Below are positions 27,514-36,232 of a DNA stretch of 64,000 nucleotides, one piece after another; position 1 is the stretch's first letter, and every line of letters starts with the position of its first letter. A model generated the notes under the pieces. That model made no database searches. It saw only the letters and a list, made by a program, of their open reading frames with translations, and was not told the DNA's origin. Position numbers and translations under genes: made by a program. The stretch comes from Pseudodesulfovibrio sp. zrk46. GTDB lineage: Bacteria > Desulfobacterota > Desulfovibrionia > Desulfovibrionales > Desulfovibrionaceae. The stretch spans positions 2,064,001-2,128,000 of the forward strand of contig NZ_CP051216.1 of the NCBI RefSeq assembly GCF_012516435.1, given 5' to 3'.

Positions 27514-28068
27514 TTACCGAACCTTGATGTAGGACTTTACGCCGCGCACACCTTCAATGGACTTGGCGTGTGCGATGGCCTTGTCGCGTTCCTTGGCCGA
27601 GCCGACAATGCCCAGCAGGACGACGTGGCACTGGATCATCTCGATATCGATGTTGGTTGACCAGATGTCACCGTCTGCAATGAGGTCCTTGCGCAGCGTG
27701 CTGGAGATGCTGAGGTTGTCCGTGGTGCCGCAATGGTCGCCGACCTTCTTGGGCATGAAGTAAGTCGTCACGGTCTTCACGCCTTTAACGCCCTTGGCGA
27801 TTTTTACGGCGCGTTCCACCTGTGTATGGCTCTCATATTCGCCGATCAGGTAGACATGCCCCTCGTACGTGTAGGCGTCGAAGTCGAGGAACTTGACGGT
27901 GTTGTCATCCAGGAATTTCTCTTCGATCAGAAATGAGATCTTTTTGTCCCCGGAATAGGTGCTGACATTTCGCTCTTCCACGGCCACGTCGTACATGGCG
28001 CAACCTTGGGTCATGTATGCGGCTACGAGCATCAATATTACGAAAAGAATGGATATACTGCGTTTCAT
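27514..28068 (-). CDS. BON-domain lipoprotein
   Basis: 184 residues. Signal peptide ending MTQGC suggests lipidation. Two BON domains follow (about 45-112 and 118-184), each with the alpha-beta pattern and a conserved Gly (GHVYLIGEY; CHVVLLGIVGSAKERDKAIAHAKSIEGVRGVKSYI). BON proteins bind envelope phospholipids or support outer-membrane integrity (compare OsmY, DolP). ATG at 28068 is preferred over one nine codons upstream because it gives the proper signal peptide. Lies upstream of the NlpC gene in one unit. Confidence 0.85.
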   Translation of the reverse strand: MKRSISILFVILMLVAAYMTQGCAMYDVAVEERNVSTYSGDKKISFLIEEKFLDDNTVKFLDFDAYTYEGHVYLIGEYESHTQVERAVKIAKGVKGVKTVTTYFMPKKVGDHCGTTDNLSISSTLRKDLIADGDIWSTNIDIEMIQCHVVLLGIVGSAKERDKAIAHAKSIEGVRGVKSYIKVR

Positions 28069-28179
28069 GGGCTCCCCCTGAGTATTTCTAGACAAAATTT
28101 AGATACATGACGGAATTGGGTAGTGCAACCTTTTACGATTGTTTATAGGATATAGCTTGGTCGAACTTGAGGAGAGGTT

Positions 28180-29520
28180 ATGGCAAAATTGCAGTATGAT
28201 TTTTTGGAAGATTCTTTTCTTTTTGATGATCGTCATATCAATAATTCATTTAAGGGTGTGATGGAAAAGGTTCTGGTCCATGAATTAGAGCGATATAGGT
28301 GTTTTTGCCGAGAGAATCTAGATTCTATCATTCAGCAGAGTCATGAAACAGATTCCCAATTGAAAACATATATTCAAGAGGGAGCGTATGATCCAACTTT
28401 CTTTAAACAAACGGCTTTGTATTTAGATGAAATCGTCGTTGCGGACCCTTTGCTAAAGTATTCAAATCCATTAAATGGTGAATTCTCAGAAATATTTACA
28501 GCAGCGGGTGTTAGTCATAGCGCTGTGATTGACCGCAAAGAGTTGGCTGTTCTTATACGAAAAATGAAGTCAGTTTTGCCAATGGTGAAGTGCGGTTACT
28601 TGCGGATGACTCCGAGAGAGTCACTAGAGGAAGACAGGGGGCTTCCGTTATTTTATGATAAGAATTTGTTTTTCGATGTGTTGAATGAAAACAATTTATC
28701 TTATTATCGAGAGAATGCTGAAATTTGGTTCGGTAAAGTCGATGCAGGAGTGGTGACTTTTTCACCAACGTATGAACCTTCGAGGCATATTTCTATTCGA
28801 TTTGGCGATGATAAATCGTGTTGTATGGGATACATGCTTATGAATAATGAATTTGTTGAATCTGAGGATGATACAAGGATGCGTGTACGTTTTTCCATGC
28901 CTGATGATAAGCCATCAGTTGATAGACTAAAAAACTGGATAGACCAATCAGTAAACAAAACAGCAATTAATCATTACGAACAGCTTGTTTCAGATGTTTA
29001 TTATAGTCAGTATGCCAACGCAAATTTGTTGTTAAAGTCTCAGTTTAGTCAAAGTTTGGTTGGAAGCAGTGTCGGCAATATAAAAAATGAGACAGCAAGT
29101 TCAATTTTGAGCGTCGACTTACCTTTCTTGAGTGATATTGAAATCGAAGACTTGATGAACGTAAGACTTAACGATGGAGAAATTTTTTCTTCTTTTCGTA
29201 GCTATCTTGAATCACAGTTTAGAGAATTAAGAATAGAAAGAGATGCTGTAGCTGTTAGCTTGAAAATTGATAATATCATGCATGAGATAGCAGAAGTCAA
29301 AATGTTAGAAATTGAGCAGAAAGCCAGGCGCATTAAGAGAGGGGCCCTCGCGAATGTTGCTATTATAGCTGGTAGTCTGGCAACAAGTGTGATGACTTCT
29401 GGTTGGAGCCTCTTGGGAGCTTTGGTTGCGACTGTTCAAGGGTATAAAACTTATGAGGATTATCAGGAGCAAGTAAGAGAGAACCCTTGCTGTTTTTTGT
29501 GGCGGGTAAAAAATAAGTAA
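28180..29520 (+). CDS. AT-rich orphan gene, membrane-associated protein of unknown function
   Basis: 446 residues, no family recognised. It is mostly soluble and helical, with Asp, Glu, Asn and Tyr common. Residues about 350-380 are charged and coiled-coil-like (ESQFRELRIERDAVAV through EIEQKARRIKR), and two hydrophobic stretches follow (ANVAIIAGSLATSVMTSG and SLLGALVATVQGY), which could be a C-terminal membrane hairpin. Codon use is strongly A/T-biased, unlike both neighbours, and it is the only plus-strand gene between minus-strand housekeeping genes, so recent acquisition is likely. GAGGAGAGG precedes the ATG. A membrane-acting defence or toxin role is speculation. Confidence 0.75.
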   Translation: MAKLQYDFLEDSFLFDDRHINNSFKGVMEKVLVHELERYRCFCRENLDSIIQQSHETDSQLKTYIQEGAYDPTFFKQTALYLDEIVVADPLLKYSNPLNGEFSEIFTAAGVSHSAVIDRKELAVLIRKMKSVLPMVKCGYLRMTPRESLEEDRGLPLFYDKNLFFDVLNENNLSYYRENAEIWFGKVDAGVVTFSPTYEPSRHISIRFGDDKSCCMGYMLMNNEFVESEDDTRMRVRFSMPDDKPSVDRLKNWIDQSVNKTAINHYEQLVSDVYYSQYANANLLLKSQFSQSLVGSSVGNIKNETASSILSVDLPFLSDIEIEDLMNVRLNDGEIFSSFRSYLESQFRELRIERDAVAVSLKIDNIMHEIAEVKMLEIEQKARRIKRGALANVAIIAGSLATSVMTSGWSLLGALVATVQGYKTYEDYQEQVRENPCCFLWRVKNK

Positions 29521-29533
29521 TTATGATTGGTAG

Positions 29534-30433
29534 CTAGTCGAACAACAGGGCCAATGCCTGCTGCAACGCTTTATCCGGCACTGACCATTTGCCGGTCCAG
29601 TTGGGGGGCAGTGAGAAGGTGGCATCGGCCACGCGCATGGCAAAACAGTGCAGACGCATGGCTCCGCGATCATTACCCTTGCCGTATTTGCGATCACCTA
29701 CGACAGGGTGTTTGCGGGAAGCCAGCTGAACGCGAATCTGATGGGTGCGACCGGTAAGCAATCGGACAGCGACGAGGCTGTATTGGTCGCCAGCAACCAA
29801 ACCCGTCACGCGTGCCAGCGCTTCCTTGCCCGAGCCAGTACGGACTTTCTCTTCACCCGGTGCGCCTTGCTTCTCCAAAAGGTCTTCCAGCAGCACGGTA
29901 TCTGTTTCGCGCCAATTGCCTTTGACCCATGCCAGATAGACCTTGCCGATATCGCCTGAAGCGAATCGGTCGTTCAGGTCGCGCAGGGTCGCATAGTCTT
30001 TGGCAGCCAGGAGCAGTCCCGAGGTATCTCTGTCCAGTCGATGCGCCAGTGTGGGCATGAAATCCGCACCTTTGAACATGGCGTTCAGGCGGGCCACTAC
30101 CGAGTCTTCGATCTTGTCACCGCCATGTGCGGCCAGTCCGGCAGGTTTGGCGACCACAAGGAGGTGCTTTTCCTCATGGGCGATATCCAAAGTGCCCACC
30201 GAAGATGCCGTTTTGTCCTCGCCCGGAGTATAGGGCGGGATACGGACCATCTGTCCCGCCTCGATGCGGTCGAACGGCTTTTTGCGCCCTTTGTCCACGC
30301 GCACCTGTCCTTTTCGGATCCATCGCTGGATGGCCGAGCGCGGCACGTCGCCTTTCAGGCGGCGTTCCAAATATTGGAGCAGCTTCTGGCCGGCTTCGGC
30401 CTCGGTAACGGTAATAAACTGGGCTTTGGGCAT
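29534..30433 (-). CDS. Pseudouridine synthase, RluC/RluD family
   Basis: 299 residues. An S4 RNA-binding domain (about 15-75; AIQRWIRKGQVRVDKGRKKP) precedes the RluA-type catalytic domain with the Asp in AHRLDRDTSGLLLAAK near 140 and the GRTHQIRVQLASRKHPVVGD motif near 238. It converts uridine to pseudouridine in 23S rRNA; the layout matches RluC, but site specificity is not certain. Upstream lies structured repeat R1 copy 2. Confidence 0.92.
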   Translation of the reverse strand: MPKAQFITVTEAEAGQKLLQYLERRLKGDVPRSAIQRWIRKGQVRVDKGRKKPFDRIEAGQMVRIPPYTPGEDKTASSVGTLDIAHEEKHLLVVAKPAGLAAHGGDKIEDSVVARLNAMFKGADFMPTLAHRLDRDTSGLLLAAKDYATLRDLNDRFASGDIGKVYLAWVKGNWRETDTVLLEDLLEKQGAPGEEKVRTGSGKEALARVTGLVAGDQYSLVAVRLLTGRTHQIRVQLASRKHPVVGDRKYGKGNDRGAMRLHCFAMRVADATFSLPPNWTGKWSVPDKALQQALALLFD

Positions 30434-30465
30434 ATGGTGTTATGGTCGTGGTTTGGGAAAGCAGA

Positions 30466-30672
30466 ATAGGATGCCGCTACGCGGCGATTGTCAGGTGATT
30501 TCGCCTCCGGCGGGCAAGGACTCGCGCCCTTGCATCCCCCTTTTGCACCTACGGTGCAGAACTAACTTCGCCGAAGGCGAGAGTGGGATTCCAAAGGGTA
30601 TAGCCCTTTGGCCGCCGGAGGCGAAATCATCCAACAATGGAGCCGAAGGCGACCTCAAAATCTGATTTCCTC
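30466..30672. repeat. Multi-hairpin intergenic element R1, copy 2
   Basis: About 205 bases. Perfect 17-bp outer stem: 30497-30513 with 30612-30628 (GATTTCGCCTCCGGCGG and its reverse complement). Inside are hairpins CAAGG/CCTTG, TGCACC/GGTGCA, TTCGCC/GGCGA and CCAAAGGG/CCCTTTGG; outside are GCCGC/GCGGC at the start and GAGCC/GGC..CTC at the end. Aligned to 20934-21202, hairpins 2 and 3 have different bases but preserved pairing. Confidence 0.78.
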
Positions 30673-30673
30673 A

Positions 30674-30710
30674 TAAAAAAAACGGCGCAGTGTCACTCAC
30701 TGCGCCGTTA
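30674..30710 (-). terminator. Terminator of the ydb operon
   Basis: On the minus strand AACGGCGCAGTG / CACTGCGCCGTT is followed by eight T, 30 bases after the distal ydbL stop. Confidence 0.9.
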
Positions 30711-30739
30711 GTAGTAGCAATGTCGGGGCGGGCCGTCAG

Positions 30740-31093
30740 CTATTTCCTGTACCAGTGCCCGCGCTCGTTCTGCAACCATGTACCGATAGGGGCTTCTTTG
30801 GCGATCTTGCGCGCCTTGAGTATCCCGACCTCGGTGAATGTCTTGTCCATGCGCTTGCCGAGGGCCTTGTAGAGCTTGAGGCGATCCTCATTCTCCTGCT
30901 TGATGATTGCCAGATGCAACTCCTTGCCCCTGTACTCAAGCAGGCCAATGTTGTTCTCGCCGAGCGTGCCGTCGGCCAACATGGCATCAATGGTCGGCTT
31001 CCGCTTGGTCATGCGTTCCTTGAGATCGTCAGCCTGGGCCGCAACTGCCGTTACGAGCATGCAGAGGGCGATTATGACGGGCAGGGAACGCAT
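30740..31093 (-). CDS. YdbL family periplasmic protein (DUF1318), second paralogue
   Basis: 117 residues. Sec signal peptide (ALCMLVTAVAAQA, cleavage before DD). The mature part has the family marks: DLKERMTKRKPTIDAMLADGTLGENNIGLLEYRG and a C-terminal GTWLQNERGHWYRK. In E. coli YdbL works with the YdbH-YnbE envelope bridge. It lies 9 bases after a clearly related gene (31103-31465), so this is a tandem duplication with divergence. Last gene of the unit. Confidence 0.85.
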   Translation of the reverse strand: MRSLPVIIALCMLVTAVAAQADDLKERMTKRKPTIDAMLADGTLGENNIGLLEYRGKELHLAIIKQENEDRLKLYKALGKRMDKTFTEVGILKARKIAKEAPIGTWLQNERGHWYRK

Positions 31094-31102
31094 GGGGCTA
31101 GC

Positions 31103-31465
31103 CTATTTTTGGTACCACTGTCCTTGCGGGTTCTGAACCCAACTGCCCGGAGGTACTATTTGGATGAACTTCGCGGCGCTTCGTTGACCGACAACGGCTG
31201 GGGCGGCGCCGGTCTTCTTGGCAATGGCTGCGTATACCTTGGCGCGATCGGCGTTTTCAGCGGCGACGAGATCGGCCTGCTGCTGCGGCCCCCGGAATTC
31301 GAGGTATCCCTGGTTGTTTTCGCCGACGATCCCTTGCTTCTGAAGGGCCTGGATGGCGGGGACTCGGGCCTTCATTCGATCCTTGATGCCCTGTGCCTGA
31401 GCCGTGGCAGCCAGCAGGCAGATCAGCATGGTGACAAGGGCAATAATATGTTTCTTATTGGGCAT
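31103..31465 (-). CDS. ydbL: YdbL family periplasmic protein (DUF1318)
   Basis: 120 residues with signal peptide (VTMLICLLAATAQAQ). Mature domain GIKDRMKARVPAIQALQKQGIVGENNQGYLEFRG, with a C-terminal PPGSWVQNPQGQWYQK. In E. coli YdbL is thought to help assemble or tune the YdbH-YnbE inner-to-outer-membrane bridge for lipid traffic. Its start overlaps the end of ynbE by 11 bases, implying coupling. Confidence 0.88.
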   Translation of the reverse strand: MPNKKHIIALVTMLICLLAATAQAQGIKDRMKARVPAIQALQKQGIVGENNQGYLEFRGPQQQADLVAAENADRAKVYAAIAKKTGAAPAVVGQRSAAKFIQIVPPGSWVQNPQGQWYQK

Positions 31466-31658
31466 TGGGAGCCTCCGGTTCAGTGTCGTAGATATCAGAG
31501 AAGAAGTCGTCGAGTTCCTTGTCCACCTTGACGTTGACGTCGATGGTGATGTGGATCGGTTTGACTTCCACGGGAGCCACTTCGACTCTGTGGCTTGTCT
31601 GGCAGCCCCAGACGAAAATCAGAGTGACCATTGTGGTCATAATCCATAGTTGTTTCAT
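31455..31658 (-). CDS. ynbE: YnbE-like outer-membrane lipoprotein
   Basis: 67 residues. Short lipoprotein signal ending LIFVWGC (Cys about 19), then HRVEVAPVEVKPIHITIDVNVKVDKELDDFF, which is the YnbE signature: alternating hydrophobic beta-strand residues followed by an acidic helix. In E. coli YnbE extends the beta-groove of YdbH at the outer membrane. The neighbours are the expected partners, ydbL downstream and ydbH upstream. Confidence 0.85.
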   Translation of the reverse strand: MKQLWIMTTMVTLIFVWGCQTSHRVEVAPVEVKPIHITIDVNVKVDKELDDFFSDIYDTEPEAPNAQ

Positions 31659-31680
31659 AACATGTCCCCTCGTTATTTAT

Positions 31681-31804
31681 GAGGTTGTTCAAACATGGTT
31701 GAGTGCTAGGCGACAAGCGTAAATCATCCGGAGGCGTAGCCGCGCTACGGTGTGGATTGATTTGCGGTTGGCAACGACGCAATCGGACATGTTTGGGCAA
31801 CCTC
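31681..31804. repeat. Cruciform-like repeat R2, copy B, between ydbH and ynbE
   Basis: Outer arms GAGGTTGTTCAAACATG (31681-31697) and CATGTTTGGGCAACCTC (31788-31804) pair over 17 positions with two G-U type pairs. Inside are AAATCA/TGATTT and a central GGCGTAG..CTACGG hairpin. It takes up nearly all of the 148-base gap inside the operon. Confidence 0.75.
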
Positions 31805-31806
31805 TT

Positions 31807-34185
31807 CTATTCGATCATGTTGATGATGTCCTTATACAGCAATATTTGGTCCAGTGGTAAGGTGAAATTCACATCCAGTCGCAGGCCCTGGAAATTGGAG
31901 CCCTTCACATCTCCGGTCACACGGGCAAAACCGCCGAACTCCTTGCGGTAAATAAATGGGAGCGTGGAGACGGGCTTGCCGTCCAAAGACAGCCGTACCA
32001 GCAGGTCTTTCCCTACAGTATCCGCCTTGATGCGCACCCATCTATACTCGAAATCCTTGATGGCCTCCTGCGCCAATTCCAGTTGTCCGCGTTGGGGTGT
32101 CCCCTCAGGAATCGCGCTGACCAGATCCTGCATGGCCTCGACTTTAATGGTGCCGCCTTCGCCCGGTGACGAGTGCAAAAATCCGTTGTTGAACGAAATT
32201 TTCCCACGCTTCCATGTAACAGGCAATTCACCGGACAGGGCCGCCTTGCCTTCAGCATCGGCCAAACCGAGCTGTTTGAGCAGGCCGGAGAGGCTGAGAT
32301 GCGAACAGAACAGGGTGACGTCATACTCCTCGTGACCGGGGACGATACGGAAAGCACGGCTGGCAACGTGGCCACCCACCCAATTGAAGCTCATGTTCTC
32401 CACCAGCACCACGCCGCGAGGCTCCAATTGGAATGTGACGCGGCCTTTGCCGATGGAAAGCGGGCCTGCGGTGAGGCTGTCGAAACTGAGCAGCTGGGCT
32501 GGTGCGCTGCGGAAATTCATCAGGTCCGGTGATTCGAAATAGAGACGGATACCCTCGAGGCGGGCGGTTTTCTCCTCGCCCATGACGAGGGAACCGTTGG
32601 TGACGAATACGCCCATGTTCGATGCGATGTCGCCGTCGTGGATGGTCAATCCGCCTTCAACCGACAGGTTTCCGGTAAGTTTCACACCCTTCATGGCCGG
32701 AGCCAGCGTGGCCGGATCAAACGTGTCGGCTATGGAGTAACTCGGGATGTCAAAAGTGAACCGGGCGTCCTTGGTTTCCATGGACGCGCTGCCGCCGAAA
32801 ACAACTTTGAGATCAGGCAGGAGCTGTGAGTAGAGGGCTCCCTCAATGCCGAGGCCCATGCCTTGCTGACGCATGCGGGTGACTACCGTGCCGAGGCGGT
32901 ACTTGTCGAAGCGCAGGTCGGATACGCGCAGGTCGCCTCGCGTATGCTTCTTTGGTGCAGGCCACGCCAGAGGGAGGGAAAACTTCACTGCGCCAGTGCG
33001 CAGGTCTGTCTTGTCGAGCGCCGTGCCGCGTGTGTTTCCCTTGAGAATGACGTCCGCTTTGTCTGAAGTGGCCGTGCCTGTGAGGCTCAGATTCAATCCG
33101 GCCAGCCGAATGGCGCGGCCTCCGGTATCAATGACCATCTTGTCTGGATGGTCCATGTTCAGGGCCACATTCCAGATGTCATTGGTACAAGTCGCGTTCA
33201 GCTTTCCGGGCAGAGTGACACCCATGGATTCGATGGTGAACTCTGTTGCCAGATTCTCGGCCGAGGCGTGACCCTTGGCAATAGTCACAGTCATGGGCTG
33301 CGGGGCTTCGATGGCGAGTGGCTGGATCGAAAAGTCGACCGTCTTGCCAACCACATTCGCTGCGATAGAGAGCTTTGAGTCCTCCGCGAGCAGTACGCCT
33401 GTATCCGGCAGGACAAGGTTGGCAATATCGGTCTGCACCTGTGCGTTCAGGGAGTCGAGGTCCGTGAGGTTGAGAGCGGCATTGATGGTGATGTCTGCAT
33501 CACCTGTGACAGGCATGGGAAGGAAATCGGCCACTGCACCGAGTCGGAATTTTTTGGCAATCACCTCGGCCTTCACATCATCCATGGTCGGGCCCAATTC
33601 AACAGCTACATCAATCTGCTGATCGCGAGGGATAATGGTGGCTGCGACATTAATGGTATCCCCCGGTGTGACCAGTGCCGAGAAGGGGACGGAGATGGGC
33701 GTGCCGTCCACCGTGCAATGCAGAACGGAGTCGATTATTGCAATGGAGTCCAGCGGCAGGTCGGGGAGGGCGTTGTCGGAAGATGTGTCTGATTCGGATT
33801 TGGGGAGCAAGTCGAGGACCGGCAGACGAAATGTGCCGTCAGCAAACTCGGCATCGAGGCTGACACCCTCAAGGGTGACGGTGTTCACCCGCTTCTGTTT
33901 CAATGATTCCGGGGTGTAGGTGACATGCATATTGGCAAGCCGCAGCCCGCCTTTTTCAGGCCCGAGGCGGACAGGGCCGATGTCGGCGGAAAAGAGGCCT
34001 GCATTGCGGATGTGAAATTCGGTCAGGGGCAGTCCCATCTCGCCAGCCATCTGTGGGACGAGCTTTTCCAAATACCCGGGTGTCCACAGGAAAAGACCCC
34101 ACCCGGCTGCCAGAATAATGGTCAGCAACCAGGGGGTGACAAGCAGTGTCCATTTAAGAATGCGTTTGCCAAGAGAGACGGCCAT
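31807..34185 (-). CDS. ydbH: YdbH family AsmA-like intermembrane lipid-transport protein
   Basis: 792 residues. One N-terminal membrane helix (about 12-32) anchors a very long periplasmic beta-rich part, the shape of AsmA-like bridge proteins (YhdP, TamB, YdbH). Family identity rests on the N-terminal FLWTPGYLEKLVPQMAGEMGL region, the repeated beta-strand pattern with a C-terminal VNFTLPLDQILLYKD segment, and the ynbE and ydbL genes downstream. Proteins of this group carry phospholipids between membranes. Starts 37 bases after the bioDA stop, so it may share that transcript. Confidence 0.85.
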   Translation of the reverse strand: MAVSLGKRILKWTLLVTPWLLTIILAAGWGLFLWTPGYLEKLVPQMAGEMGLPLTEFHIRNAGLFSADIGPVRLGPEKGGLRLANMHVTYTPESLKQKRVNTVTLEGVSLDAEFADGTFRLPVLDLLPKSESDTSSDNALPDLPLDSIAIIDSVLHCTVDGTPISVPFSALVTPGDTINVAATIIPRDQQIDVAVELGPTMDDVKAEVIAKKFRLGAVADFLPMPVTGDADITINAALNLTDLDSLNAQVQTDIANLVLPDTGVLLAEDSKLSIAANVVGKTVDFSIQPLAIEAPQPMTVTIAKGHASAENLATEFTIESMGVTLPGKLNATCTNDIWNVALNMDHPDKMVIDTGGRAIRLAGLNLSLTGTATSDKADVILKGNTRGTALDKTDLRTGAVKFSLPLAWPAPKKHTRGDLRVSDLRFDKYRLGTVVTRMRQQGMGLGIEGALYSQLLPDLKVVFGGSASMETKDARFTFDIPSYSIADTFDPATLAPAMKGVKLTGNLSVEGGLTIHDGDIASNMGVFVTNGSLVMGEEKTARLEGIRLYFESPDLMNFRSAPAQLLSFDSLTAGPLSIGKGRVTFQLEPRGVVLVENMSFNWVGGHVASRAFRIVPGHEEYDVTLFCSHLSLSGLLKQLGLADAEGKAALSGELPVTWKRGKISFNNGFLHSSPGEGGTIKVEAMQDLVSAIPEGTPQRGQLELAQEAIKDFEYRWVRIKADTVGKDLLVRLSLDGKPVSTLPFIYRKEFGGFARVTGDVKGSNFQGLRLDVNFTLPLDQILLYKDIINMIE

Positions 34186-34222
34186 TTATGATCTATAACG
34201 CCTCCTGCATGTCATTGGCAAG

Positions 34223-36232
34223 CTATTGCACTTCGAGATGGTGTCCTGACTGAATGGCGTGGTATATGGCGTTGCCGAGCTTCGCAACGTCGTCGCGGCT
34301 GACAATATAGGGTGGCATTACATAGAGAAGCTTCCCGAACGGGCGAATCCATACGCCTTGCTCAATGAAGAACTCCTGGAGCTTCGGCATGTTGCTCGGA
34401 TCAGTCAGTTCAACCACGCCGATGGCGCCGAGGACGCGAACATCGCTGACGTCTGCCAATTCTCGACAGGGTGACAGGCTCTCGTCTAGCCACCCTTCGA
34501 TGTTTGAGACCTGTTCTTGCCACTCGTTGCGGTTGAGCAGATCAAGACTGGTCTTGGCTACGGCGCATGCCAGCGGGTTGCCCATGAATGTCGGGCCGTG
34601 CATGAGTACGCCGCCGTCAGCGGAGATGGTGCGCGCCACCTTGTCCGTGGCGAGGGTGGCTGCCAGCGTCATGTAACCGCCGGAGAGCGCCTTGCCTACG
34701 CACATGATGTCCGGGACGATATCTGCCCATTGGCAGGCGAACAGCTTGCCAGTGCGGCCGAAGCCCGTGGCGATCTCGTCCAGTATCAGGAGTACGCCGT
34801 GCTCGTCGGCCAACTCGCGCAGACCGTGCAGATATTCGGGGTGATAAAACCACATCCCGCCAGCGCCCTGTACGATGGGCTCGATGATGATGGCGGCAAT
34901 CTCATGGGCGTGTTGCTCGAAGACGGCTCGTGCCTCTTCAAGGCTCGCCGGATCATACTCTGCGTCAAAGCGGCAGGTCGGCCGCGGCGCGAAAATTTGC
35001 TTGGGCAGGAGCCCTGAGAAAAGATGATGCATGCCGCCGTCGGGGTCGCACACGGACATGCAGCCACAAGTGTCGCCGTGGTAGCCGCCGCGTACGGTGA
35101 AGAGTCGGGTACGCTCGGTCTGGCCGGAGGTCTGCATGTATTGCAGGGCCATCTTGATGGCCACCTCCACGCTCACGGAACCGGAGTCAGCAAGGAAACA
35201 GTGATCCAGCCCATCCGGAGCCATGCCGATAAGACTGCGGCCCAGCTCTACGGCAGGATCGTGCGTCAGGCCGCCGAACATGACGTGGGACATGCGTCCG
35301 ATCTGTTCCCGCGCAGTCCGGTTGAGTTCCGGGTGGTTGTAGCCGTGAATGGCGCACCACCAAGAGGCCATGCCGTCCATCAATTCGGTGCCGTCCTCCA
35401 GCACCAGTCGGGTGCCATGGGCGGATTTGACCTTGGTGGTAACCAACGGGTTGGTGGCTGAAGTGTATGGGTGCCACAGATGGTCGCGGTCGAAATCAAT
35501 GTCATCGGATGAGGCCACCGGGCCGGTGCACAGGGATTCCAGAGCGCGCACCATGCGGTTGAGCAGTCGATGCTTGGGGTAGGTCTGGTCGCCAAGAAAC
35601 TGGATGTCTGCCAAAATGGGAACGTCACCATGCTCGGTGATGGTCTTGACGTTGTCCTCCCGCAGAAATTCGTCTTCCTCGTCGGGACGTGTGGTGTTGT
35701 TAATGACCACGCCCGCCACTTTCAGGCCACGGTTGCGCACCATCTCCACAGTCATGAGGGTGTGGTTGATCATGCCCAGCTTGTTGTCGGCCACGATGAT
35801 GACCGGTAGGCCGAGGCGTTGCATCAGGTCCAGTGAGGTCTCAGTGTCATTGAGTGGCACAGCTGCGCCGCCGGCACCTTCCACCAGTGCCACGTCGTAG
35901 CCGTCTCCCTTGGAACGAATCCCCTTCACCAGCTCGTCCAGATCGATGACATCGTTTGCCAGCTTGGCCGCCAGATGCGGCGAGCAGGCCGGGACGAATT
36001 TTTTGCAGCAGGCATCGGGATAGCCGTCCGGGAAATGGTCACGTGTGAAGCGGGCGTATACATCCACGTCTTCGGCACACAGGCCTTCCTCGGTTTCGAG
36101 GCAGCCGGTCTGGACCGCTTTGATGGCGAGGGCCTTTTTGCCCGCATCGAGCATGGCTCGGAGGAGAGCCGCTGTGACTCTGGTCTTGCCTACGCCGGTG
36201 TCAGTGCCGGTTATGAAGAAGCCGCGCATCAT
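34223..36232 (-). CDS. bioDA: Bifunctional dethiobiotin synthetase / DAPA aminotransferase (BioD-BioA fusion)
   Basis: 669 residues. Residues 1 to about 230 are BioD (P-loop FFITGTDTGVGKT near 5, VEGAGGAAVPL near 115, VVINNT near 170), which closes the ureido ring of dethiobiotin. Residues about 245-669 are BioA (HLWHPYTSA, DGMASWWCAIHGY, GGYHGDTCG, LDEIATGFGRTG and PLP lysine in CVGKALSGGYM), which makes diaminopelargonate from KAPA and SAM. The two consecutive biotin steps are thus in one chain. The ATG at 36232 overlaps the dctM stop as ATGA; the longer open frame upstream is a shadow of dctM. Confidence 0.95.
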   Translation of the reverse strand: MMRGFFITGTDTGVGKTRVTAALLRAMLDAGKKALAIKAVQTGCLETEEGLCAEDVDVYARFTRDHFPDGYPDACCKKFVPACSPHLAAKLANDVIDLDELVKGIRSKGDGYDVALVEGAGGAAVPLNDTETSLDLMQRLGLPVIIVADNKLGMINHTLMTVEMVRNRGLKVAGVVINNTTRPDEEDEFLREDNVKTITEHGDVPILADIQFLGDQTYPKHRLLNRMVRALESLCTGPVASSDDIDFDRDHLWHPYTSATNPLVTTKVKSAHGTRLVLEDGTELMDGMASWWCAIHGYNHPELNRTAREQIGRMSHVMFGGLTHDPAVELGRSLIGMAPDGLDHCFLADSGSVSVEVAIKMALQYMQTSGQTERTRLFTVRGGYHGDTCGCMSVCDPDGGMHHLFSGLLPKQIFAPRPTCRFDAEYDPASLEEARAVFEQHAHEIAAIIIEPIVQGAGGMWFYHPEYLHGLRELADEHGVLLILDEIATGFGRTGKLFACQWADIVPDIMCVGKALSGGYMTLAATLATDKVARTISADGGVLMHGPTFMGNPLACAVAKTSLDLLNRNEWQEQVSNIEGWLDESLSPCRELADVSDVRVLGAIGVVELTDPSNMPKLQEFFIEQGVWIRPFGKLLYVMPPYIVSRDDVAKLGNAIYHAIQSGHHLEVQ

